From: Lachnospira sp.
GTDB lineage: Bacteria > Bacillota > Clostridia > Lachnospirales > Lachnospiraceae
Assembly (NCBI GenBank): GCA_015057605.1
Contig: SVDX01000012.1
Location: forward strand, 1-64,000
DNA: 64,000 bases
Direction of reading: 5' to 3'
In this document: piece by piece, positions 57,289-64,000 of the stretch
How positions within the stretch are numbered: position 1 is the stretch's first letter
Layout of the letters: each line of letters begins with the position of its first letter
Translations under genes and position numbers: made by a program
Notes under the pieces: model-generated
Seen by the model: the letters and a program-made list of their open reading frames with translations, nothing else
What the model was told of the DNA's origin: nothing
The model's database searches: none

Positions 57289-59871
57289 ATGCAAAAAGTA
57301 TTAAAAAAAGTTATGGCATATGTAATGGTATTTGCGATGACTTTAGGTATTGTGGGCAGTTATGTTAATGGGGTTAACGCAGCAACTACAAGTGTTTCTA
57401 TCACAGAAAGTGGGGGCTGGTTTGAAACCGCATATGCTAAGTGGAGTCCTGTAACTAATGCAGATGGCTACAAAGCATATTATAAGGCATCTGCAGTATC
57501 AAGCTGGACACAGATTGATGATGCCCTTATAAGAACTTATGCATCATATGTAAGAGTTGATGCAGTAGGTCTTTCAGCGGGTACATATGATTTAAAGATT
57601 GTACCTGTAATTAATGGCGCAGAAGATACTTCTAAGCAGGCAACAAAGACGGGAATTACAGTTAAAGCACATGATAGAAGTGGATATGCATTTTCATCAA
57701 GTTCTACATTTGGAACTGGCTCAGGAGCATATAACAATAATGGTACATTAAAGAGTGGTGCACAGATTGTATACGTAACAAAGGATACAGCAAAGACTTG
57801 TACGGCTACTGTTAATGGTACAAAGGTAACTGGTTTTCAATCAATTTTAGATGCAAAACAAAAAAAGAATACAAGCAATGATATTATCTGTTTTCGTATT
57901 ATTGGCTGTGTAACAAAAAATGATTTAGATCATATTTCAAGCTCGTCTGAAGGTCTTCAGATTAAAGGTAGTGCAAACTATACACAAATGAATATTACTA
58001 TCGAAGGTATAGGAGATGATGCTTGCATTTCTGGCTTTGGTATGCTTATTAGAAATTGTGGAAATGTTGAAGTTAGAAATTTAGGTATCCTTAACTTTAT
58101 GGATGATGGTATTTCTATAGATACAGCAAACTGCAATCTTTGGATTCACAACTGCGATTTCTTCTATGGAAATCCAGGTGGAGATGCCGACCAAGCTAAG
58201 GGTGATGGCTCCTTAGATATTAAAAAGTCAAGATATATTACACTTTCATATAATCATTTCTGGGATGCTGGTAAGTGTTGTCTTTTAGATGCAGGTGCAG
58301 GTACAGGCGAATCGGCATCTAATTATATTACATATCACCATAACTGGTTTGATCACTCAGATTCAAGACACCCAAGAATACGTAATGCAAGCGCAATTCA
58401 CGTATATAATAACTATTATGATGGTGTTTCAAAATATGGTGTAGGTACTACGACAGGAAGTTCTGCATTTGTTGAAGCTAACTACTTTAGAAATACAGCA
58501 TATGCGATGCTTATATCTAAGCAGGGAAGCGATTTAACTACTGGTGACGATGGAAAAGGCACATTTTCTGGTGAAAGTGGTGGTATGATAAAGGCATTTG
58601 GTAACGTAATCGTAGGTGGAAAGGATTTAGTTACACATAAGGAAAGTGCTACAAGTTTTGACTATTATGAAGCATCAAGCAGAAATGAAACTGTTCCAAG
58701 TACATATAAGACATTACTTGGTGGTACAACATATAGTAACTTTGATACAGCATCAGATTTCTATTCATATACAGCAGATAGTGCAACAGTTGCTAAGGCA
58801 AATGTTGAAAAATACGCAGGTCGTATGAACGGTGGAGATTTAAAGTGGACATTTAGTTCATCAGAAGATACGAATTATGGAATTATTTCAGGATTAAAGT
58901 CTGCAGTAACAGGCTATACATCAAAGGTTGTTTCGATTGGAAGTCTTGAGGAGGTAAGCTCAGGAAGTAATTCTTCAGGTGGAAGCTCAGGCGGATCTAA
59001 CGAAGAGCCTACTACAACAGGATCTTCACAAGGAGGAGGCCCAGTGGTTGTCCCATCACTTGATAACTTTGTGGCTGATGTAACACACAACTATACAACA
59101 CAAGGAAAGACAAGTACATTTTTTAACATTACTGGTAACCTTTCTACATCTAAGGGTACGATTACATTTAATGGACTTACACTTACACAATGCTTAAAGA
59201 TTGAAAGCTCAACACAGATTACATTTACAATGACAAAACCAGGTGCCTTACTATTGGTTTTGAATCCATCTAACTCAGGAAGCTTAAAGATTGACGGCTC
59301 TGAAAAGCTAATGTCTAATGATGGTACAATTTTAGTAGGTCTTAGTGCTGGTACACATACGGTTATTAAAAAGAGCGGTGGCAACTTGTACTATATGGCA
59401 ATTGATTACGAAGAAACAAGTGGTGGTGGAGCGGATGAAGAACCACCAACAACTGGCAACCAAGGTGGTTCAAATGAGGAACCAACAACAACTGGAAATC
59501 AGGGCGGTTCAAATGAGGAACCAACAACAACTGGAAATCAGAGCGGTTCAAATGAAGAACCAACAACAACTGGAAATCAGGGCGGTTCAAATGAAGAACC
59601 AACAACTGCAAATCAGGGCGACGGTTCAAATGAGGAACCAACAACTGCAAGTAGTCAGAGTGGTTCAGATGAAGATTCAAGCTCAGAAAATTCAACAAAT
59701 GAAACTAACAAGGCTCCAGCATCATCTTCAGCAAATCCAGATTCGGGAGATGATGGCGGTGTTAATCCAGTGATTATAGTAATGTTAATTATTTTAGGTA
59801 TTATAATTGTTGGTGGTGGCATTTTAGTGTATTTAAATGCAAAGAAAAATAAAAACCAATCAGAACAATAA
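57289..59871 (+). CDS. Secreted, membrane-anchored pectate lyase (PL1-like)
   Basis: This 860-residue enzyme has a signal peptide (about 1-31), an N-terminal fibronectin-III-like domain, a right-handed beta-helix of the PL1 type (ITIEGIGDDACISGFG; a KGDGSLDI calcium-side segment; YITYHHNWFDHSDSRHPRIR with the catalytic-site Arg near 361), a beta-sandwich-like domain shared with the next gene (about 599-708), a repeat linker of about 75 residues, and a C-terminal helix with basic tail (about 825-860). It cleaves polygalacturonate by beta-elimination. There is no LPXTG; anchoring appears to be by the C-terminal helix. Start after GGAG. Confidence 0.92.
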   Translation: MQKVLKKVMAYVMVFAMTLGIVGSYVNGVNAATTSVSITESGGWFETAYAKWSPVTNADGYKAYYKASAVSSWTQIDDALIRTYASYVRVDAVGLSAGTYDLKIVPVINGAEDTSKQATKTGITVKAHDRSGYAFSSSSTFGTGSGAYNNNGTLKSGAQIVYVTKDTAKTCTATVNGTKVTGFQSILDAKQKKNTSNDIICFRIIGCVTKNDLDHISSSSEGLQIKGSANYTQMNITIEGIGDDACISGFGMLIRNCGNVEVRNLGILNFMDDGISIDTANCNLWIHNCDFFYGNPGGDADQAKGDGSLDIKKSRYITLSYNHFWDAGKCCLLDAGAGTGESASNYITYHHNWFDHSDSRHPRIRNASAIHVYNNYYDGVSKYGVGTTTGSSAFVEANYFRNTAYAMLISKQGSDLTTGDDGKGTFSGESGGMIKAFGNVIVGGKDLVTHKESATSFDYYEASSRNETVPSTYKTLLGGTTYSNFDTASDFYSYTADSATVAKANVEKYAGRMNGGDLKWTFSSSEDTNYGIISGLKSAVTGYTSKVVSIGSLEEVSSGSNSSGGSSGGSNEEPTTTGSSQGGGPVVVPSLDNFVADVTHNYTTQGKTSTFFNITGNLSTSKGTITFNGLTLTQCLKIESSTQITFTMTKPGALLLVLNPSNSGSLKIDGSEKLMSNDGTILVGLSAGTHTVIKKSGGNLYYMAIDYEETSGGGADEEPPTTGNQGGSNEEPTTTGNQGGSNEEPTTTGNQSGSNEEPTTTGNQGGSNEEPTTANQGDGSNEEPTTASSQSGSDEDSSSENSTNETNKAPASSSANPDSGDDGGVNPVIIVMLIILGIIIVGGGILVYLNAKKNKNQSEQ
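59432..59665 (+). repeat. In-frame repeat linker of the first pectate lyase
   Basis: Five to six near-identical 36-42-base units encode a GGSNEEPTTTGNQ-type repeat. They form a flexible Thr-rich spacer between the beta domain and the membrane helix. Confidence 0.85.
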
Positions 59872-59884
59872 TTGGAGAAGAAGA

Positions 59885-62374
59885 ATGAAAAGAATTATCA
59901 AAACATTATCGGCATTACTCTTAGCAGTAGCGCTAATAATACCAAATATTTTAGTGGGAACGATTGTATGGGGAGCAGATCCAACAGGAGTAACAGTAAA
60001 ATCTGTTGGTGGTTGGAATGAAACTTTATATTTACAGGCATCGGGAGTTACAGATTCTAACGTAACAGGTGTGTCTTATAGTGGAACAATGAGTGGTAGC
60101 CTTACAGGCGATGATTTTACATATCTTGTAAGGGACTATAATGGAGAATTAAGAATTGATATTCCAGGCCTTAAGCCAGGTACATATTCAATTACTGTTA
60201 ATACTTCAAAGGGAACAATTACAAGAAGTGGTATAACAGTACCGGCACAGGACCGTTCAGGTTATGCTCATTACAACTATACAGCAGGTGTAGGTGCATA
60301 TAACGACAATGGTACATTAAAGGCAAATGCAAAGGTTATTTATGTAACTGATGCAAATAAAAATACTGTAACAGTTACATCAAAGGATGGTACAACAGTT
60401 ACAGGTATTGGTAACATTTTAAATTCAGCTGGTCAAGATGTAGGCGGTGGAAAAACTGCTAATGGCGGTAGTAAACCAAATACTAACAAGGGCATAATTA
60501 AAAAGCTTGCTCAGGATGGAACTCCTTTAGTTGTAAGAATTATAGGAAATGTTACAGCACCAGCAGGTGTTACAGCATATGATTCAAAGGATTACGGTGG
60601 ATCAGAAGGCGATAACGGTTATATGGCAAGAATGAAATCCGGTAAGGATATTACCATTGAAGGTATAGGTGTAGGCGCAACTATGAATGGTTGGGGCATA
60701 CATTTTATGGCAGAAGATAACGTTTATGGTAAGAGCTTCGAGGTAAGAAATATTAACTTTAGAAATGTTCCGGAAGACTGTGTAGGTATGGAGGGTATTC
60801 AAGAAGGTTCAACCCTTACAAAACCAGTTGAAAGATGTTGGATACATAATTGTTCGTTCTATGCACCAACTATCGCAAATCCTGCCGAATCAGATAAGGA
60901 TGGTGGCGATGGTGCATGTGACTTTAAGAGAGGTCAGTATTTTACTAACAGCTATTGCTATTACAGCGGATATCACAAAACAAATCTTGTTGGTGGTTCT
61001 GATAGTAATTTGCAATATCATTTGACATATCACCACAATTATTGGAAGAATTGTGAGTCAAGAGGACCTCTTGCACGTCAGGCTAATATACATATGTATA
61101 ATAATGTATTTGATGGACAAACAAGTTACTGTATGAACCCAAGAGCCAATGCATACATTTTCTCGGAATACAACCTTTTCCAAGATTCTAAAGATCCAGT
61201 AGAGGTTAAGTCGGGTGCAGTTAAGAGCTATAATGATACATTTACAAATTGTCGAGGAAACAATCATGCGACAGTTGTAAGTAATAAGTCGCAAACAGTA
61301 TCAACAAGCAATAAATATGCTAACTTTGATACAAATGCATCTATATCATATATACCTTCAGGTAACTATACATTGCATACAGATAAGAATACGCTTAAGG
61401 CGACTGTAGCAGCATCGGCAGGTGCACAAGGAACTGATGTAACTGTAACAGATAATGGTATGTCAGGAGGAAGCTCAGGCGGAAATACAGGTGGAGATTC
61501 TGGTTCATCAGGAGGTTCATCGGGTGGAAGTTCGGCAACAATTCCAGCAGGAGCAATTATTCATAATTTTACGACAGACGGAAAAACAAGCCAATATTTT
61601 ACTATTTCAGGTAATTTGTCTACATCAAAAGGTACAGTTTCTTACAGCGGACTTACACTTACACAGTGTTTAAAGATAGAATCAAGTACAAATATTTCAT
61701 TTACAACAGCTGCAAAATCAAAGCTTACATTAGTATTTGGTGGAAGTACATCAGCAAGTGGTAAGAATATTAAGGTTGATGGAGCTGCAAAAACAATTGA
61801 TTCAACGCAGGTAGTGACAGTTGAACTTGAGGCTGGAACTCATAAAATAACAAAGGGCGATAGTATCAATTTGTTTTTAATGCAGTTAGAGGTTGAAGGC
61901 ACAGGTTCAGATGGTGGTGGTTCAAATGAAGATCCAACACAAGGTAACCAAGGCGGTTCAAGCGAGGACCCAACACAGGGTAACCAAGGTGGTTCAAACG
62001 AGGACCCAACACAGGGAAATCAAGGTGGTTCAAACGAGGACCCAACACAAGGCAATCAAGGTGGTTCAAACGAGGACCCAACACAAGGTAACCAAGGTGG
62101 TTCAAATGAGGACCCAACACAAGGTAACCAAGGTGGTTCAAACGAGGACCCAACACAGGGCAACCAGGGTGGTTCAAATGAGGACCCAACACAAGGTAAC
62201 CAGGGTGGTTCAGATGAAGAGTCAACAAAGGCAAGTGCTTCAAATCCTACCCAAACAAAGGATGGCGGCAATGGTGCTACAACAGTAATATTAATAATAG
62301 TACTAATACTTATATTAGCAGCAGCTGGCTTTGTAGTTTATAAGCTTATAAAAACAAAAAAGAATTTACAGTAG
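59885..62374 (+). CDS. Second secreted, membrane-anchored pectate lyase (PL1-like)
   Basis: The start at 59885, with GGAG seven bases upstream and 13 bases after the previous stop, gives 829 residues. Layout parallels the previous gene: signal peptide (about 1-32), an N-terminal beta domain, PL1-like beta-helix (ITIEGIGVGATMNGWG; CWIHNCSF; LTYHHNYWKNCESRGPLAR with Arg near 392), the shared beta-sandwich-like domain (about 557-672), eight 12-residue repeats, and a C-terminal helix with basic tail. The beta-helix differs clearly from the first, so substrate form may differ. Confidence 0.9.
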   Translation: MKRIIKTLSALLLAVALIIPNILVGTIVWGADPTGVTVKSVGGWNETLYLQASGVTDSNVTGVSYSGTMSGSLTGDDFTYLVRDYNGELRIDIPGLKPGTYSITVNTSKGTITRSGITVPAQDRSGYAHYNYTAGVGAYNDNGTLKANAKVIYVTDANKNTVTVTSKDGTTVTGIGNILNSAGQDVGGGKTANGGSKPNTNKGIIKKLAQDGTPLVVRIIGNVTAPAGVTAYDSKDYGGSEGDNGYMARMKSGKDITIEGIGVGATMNGWGIHFMAEDNVYGKSFEVRNINFRNVPEDCVGMEGIQEGSTLTKPVERCWIHNCSFYAPTIANPAESDKDGGDGACDFKRGQYFTNSYCYYSGYHKTNLVGGSDSNLQYHLTYHHNYWKNCESRGPLARQANIHMYNNVFDGQTSYCMNPRANAYIFSEYNLFQDSKDPVEVKSGAVKSYNDTFTNCRGNNHATVVSNKSQTVSTSNKYANFDTNASISYIPSGNYTLHTDKNTLKATVAASAGAQGTDVTVTDNGMSGGSSGGNTGGDSGSSGGSSGGSSATIPAGAIIHNFTTDGKTSQYFTISGNLSTSKGTVSYSGLTLTQCLKIESSTNISFTTAAKSKLTLVFGGSTSASGKNIKVDGAAKTIDSTQVVTVELEAGTHKITKGDSINLFLMQLEVEGTGSDGGGSNEDPTQGNQGGSSEDPTQGNQGGSNEDPTQGNQGGSNEDPTQGNQGGSNEDPTQGNQGGSNEDPTQGNQGGSNEDPTQGNQGGSNEDPTQGNQGGSDEESTKASASNPTQTKDGGNGATTVILIIVLILILAAAGFVVYKLIKTKKNLQ
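61916..62203 (+). repeat. Eight perfect-length 36-base tandem repeats
   Basis: Eight consecutive 36-base units (288 bases) encode GGSNEDPTQGNQ with few changes, mostly at the third codon position. This is an in-frame spacer and a probable site of copy-number variation. Confidence 0.95.
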
Positions 62375-62381
62375 TATATAG

Positions 62382-62404
62382 CAGGCGGTACCAAGTATCG
62401 CCTG
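62382..62404 (+). other. Hairpin before the third lyase gene
   Basis: A 10-bp stem (62382-62391 with 62395-62404, one G-T pair) with a three-base loop lies eight bases after the second lyase stop codon and before GGAGG. No T run follows, so it is more likely an mRNA stability or processing element than a terminator. Confidence 0.6.
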
Positions 62405-62424
62405 TCATTATATGGAGGTTTACA

Positions 62425-64000
62425 ATGAACAAAAAAAGAAGGTTATTGGTAACATTTATAATATTGAGTATGGTGGTGTTGCTGATATTTAAAGAAAATT
62501 ATACAAAAATAAATGCTAAGCAAGGGGATATATATGTATCGCCAACAGGTGTGGCATCAAATTTAGGTACATATGAATCACCAATTGATTTAGTAACTGC
62601 GATAAATAAAGTGGCTGCCGGCAATACGATATGGATGCTTCCGGGCACATATACATTTAGCCAAACTATAACAATAAGCGATTCAAATTGTGGAAATGTA
62701 GCTAATTATAAATCGCTTAGGGCATATAACAATGCCAATGTAACATTAGACTGCTCAAGTCAGGCACTTAATGGTTCAAATAGAGGAATTAAATTGGACG
62801 GAAGCTACTGGCATATATATGGCATTGATATTAAGGGCGCTGGTGACAATGGAATGATGGTTTCAGGAAATAATAACATCATTGAGATGTGTCGTTTCTA
62901 TGAAAATAGAGATACTGGACTTCAAATAAGCCGTAAGGATTCAAGCTGTGCAACGATAGATACATGGCCATCAAATAATCTTATAAAAAACTGTACTTCA
63001 TTTAACAATTGCGATGCGACAGGAGAAAATGCAGATGGCTTTGCACCTAAGCTGACATGTGGCAATGGAAATGTATTTGACGGATGTATTTCTTACTGCA
63101 ATTCAGATGATGGTTGGGATTTATACGCAAAAACAGATTCAGGCCCAATCGGTGTTGTAACACTTAAAAACTGTGTGGCATTTGGAAATGGTAAGCTTAC
63201 TGATGGTAGAGGTAGCGCTGAAGGTGACATGAATGGCTTTAAGTTAGGTGGAATGGGTGTGCCAACAGCGCATATCGTTGAAAACTGTATTGCATTTAAC
63301 AATGGTGCAACAGGTTTTACAGATAATAATAACGGTGGAGCGTTAAGCTTAAAAAATTGTACAGCTATAAATAACAGCGTTTATAAGAAAACAGGAAACT
63401 TTATATGCTATAGAGCTTCATCCTCAGCGAAATATACGAACATCTTGTCTTATGCAAGCAAAGCGCCATCAGGCAACGCTACAGATAATTATAAAGGAAG
63501 CATGACAACCTCTGTATATGAATACAAAGGCAAAAGCTATTATACTGCGTCTACTACCTTTAGTGGTAATTCAAAGCAGGGAACAACAGTTGTTAGCATT
63601 TCAAATGCAGATTTTGAAAGCGTAACTGTACCAGGATATTCCGACGGAAAATATACAGCTGATTATCACAAGATATTTAGAAATGCCGATGGAAGCATTA
63701 ATTTAGGTGGATTATTTGAGATTAAGAGCACAAGTGCCTTAAAAGGCTATGGAGTAGGAGCAAGCCTGTCAACAGTGAATACATCAGGTGGTGATACACA
63801 AGATCCAACGCAAGGTGCAACACAAGCGCCAACGCAAGCACCAACGCAAGAGCCAACACAAGCGCCAACGCAAGCACCAACGCAAGAGCCAACACAAGGT
63901 GTAACACAGGCGCCAACGCAAGGTGCGACACAAAAGCCAACGCAAACATCAACACAGGTAGCAACTGAAACTGAAACACAAGAAAAAATAGAGGTTGTAG
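62425..64000 (+). CDS. Secreted pectate lyase, PL9-like (partial at window edge)
   Basis: This gene starts after GGAGG and stays open for 525 codons to the end of the window. It has a signal peptide (about 1-31), a first strand set (GDIYVSPTGVASNLGTYESP) and a right-handed beta-helix with the PL9 signature around ADGFAPKL (the Lys in the catalytic position), GNVFDGCISYCNSDDGWDLY and VVTLKNCVAFGNG. A Thr/Gln-rich repeat tail begins near residue 457. The C-terminus, and so any anchor, lies outside the window. Confidence 0.88.
   Translation, partial: MNKKRRLLVTFIILSMVVLLIFKENYTKINAKQGDIYVSPTGVASNLGTYESPIDLVTAINKVAAGNTIWMLPGTYTFSQTITISDSNCGNVANYKSLRAYNNANVTLDCSSQALNGSNRGIKLDGSYWHIYGIDIKGAGDNGMMVSGNNNIIEMCRFYENRDTGLQISRKDSSCATIDTWPSNNLIKNCTSFNNCDATGENADGFAPKLTCGNGNVFDGCISYCNSDDGWDLYAKTDSGPIGVVTLKNCVAFGNGKLTDGRGSAEGDMNGFKLGGMGVPTAHIVENCIAFNNGATGFTDNNNGGALSLKNCTAINNSVYKKTGNFICYRASSSAKYTNILSYASKAPSGNATDNYKGSMTTSVYEYKGKSYYTASTTFSGNSKQGTTVVSISNADFESVTVPGYSDGKYTADYHKIFRNADGSINLGGLFEIKSTSALKGYGVGASLSTVNTSGGDTQDPTQGATQAPTQAPTQEPTQAPTQAPTQEPTQGVTQAPTQGATQKPTQTSTQVATETETQEKIEVV
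63796..63957 (+). repeat. In-frame 12-base repeats of the PL9-like gene
   Basis: A run of four-residue units (TQAP, TQEP, TQGA and variants) with a 12-base period makes a flexible linker. It differs in sequence from the linkers of the first two lyases, although all are Thr/Pro-rich. Confidence 0.88.

Noticed and set aside
59345..59773. Gln/Val-rich frame over the first lyase linker, and similar frames at 61866-62288
   Set aside because: These are alternate-phase readings of the tandem repeats in the real lyase genes.
61916..62203. Regular 36-base repeats as a CRISPR array
   Set aside because: The units are contiguous with no spacers, stay in frame and encode a protein linker; no cas genes are near.

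Overview
This window is the replication-origin region of a low-GC, Gram-positive gut-type Firmicute, most likely a pectin-degrading Lachnospiraceae bacterium close to Lachnospira (Eubacterium) eligens. The genus is my inference. It rests on the rpmH-rnpA-yidD-yidC-jag-mnmE-mnmG-rsmG / dnaA-dnaN-yaaA-recF-gyrB-gyrA order, Clostridia-type families (DUF5711, DUF4446, DUF2508, DUF5702, FHA-linked Tad locus) and a run of secreted pectate lyases. Almost every gene left of about 45.2 kb is on the minus strand and every gene right of about 45.5 kb is on the plus strand. Both arms are therefore transcribed away from oriC, which lies in the rpmH-dnaA intergenic region with DnaA boxes on both sides of dnaA.

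Layout from left to right. 0-4.6 kb: a strong promoter firing off the left edge, then an envelope operon (CvpA-like, DUF5711, LysM protein with a degenerate MPN/JAMM-like domain) and a coiled-coil membrane protein. 4.6-7.3 kb: an aconitase-family hydratase and a HIT protein. 7.4-13.4 kb: an orphan soluble kinase, an ABC-2 exporter, a secreted C39-like cysteine peptidase, anchored unknowns and a YdcF protein; a cluster of four back-to-back hairpins lies inside this part. 13.5-18.5 kb: a Bce-like module (FtsX permease, LolD-like ATPase, intramembrane-sensing kinase, OmpR-type regulator) with a candidate regulator operator before the ATPase gene. 18.6-23.2 kb: MscL with a zinc ribbon, a flavodoxin-like/SCP2 fusion and gatCAB.

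23.2-32.7 kb: a complete monoderm Tad (type IVc) pilus locus: FHA protein, two TadE-like pseudopilins, prepilin peptidase, DUF5702 protein, a 53-residue Flp pilin, TadC, TadB, CpaF ATPase and a TadZ/CpaE-like protein. It runs from a strong promoter at 32.76-32.79 kb. The TadZ-like gene appears to use a rare AUA start. The ribosome-binding site and start codon of the second TadE-like gene lie in one arm of a perfect 23-bp inverted repeat whose other arm is inside the same gene. Inverting the segment between the arms would create a stop at codon 4. This is the most unusual structure in the window.

32.8-45.2 kb: DUF2508, DUF4446, parB-parA with two perfect parS sites (one inside a 36-bp palindrome that looks like a terminator), a DegS/DegU-like two-component pair, an alpha/beta hydrolase, and the classical rsmG-to-rpmH group. 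45.2-55.3 kb: oriC, dnaA to gyrA, and a two-subunit class I fumarase. 55.3-55.5 kb: tRNA-Ser(GCU). 55.6-64 kb: an ECF-type sigma factor and a membrane anti-sigma-like protein, then three secreted pectate lyases (two PL1-like with a shared C-terminal beta domain, repeat linkers and membrane anchors, and one PL9-like running off the right edge). The sigma pair may control the lyases, but that is inferred from position only.

No insertion sequences, prophage genes, CRISPR arrays or rRNA genes were seen.
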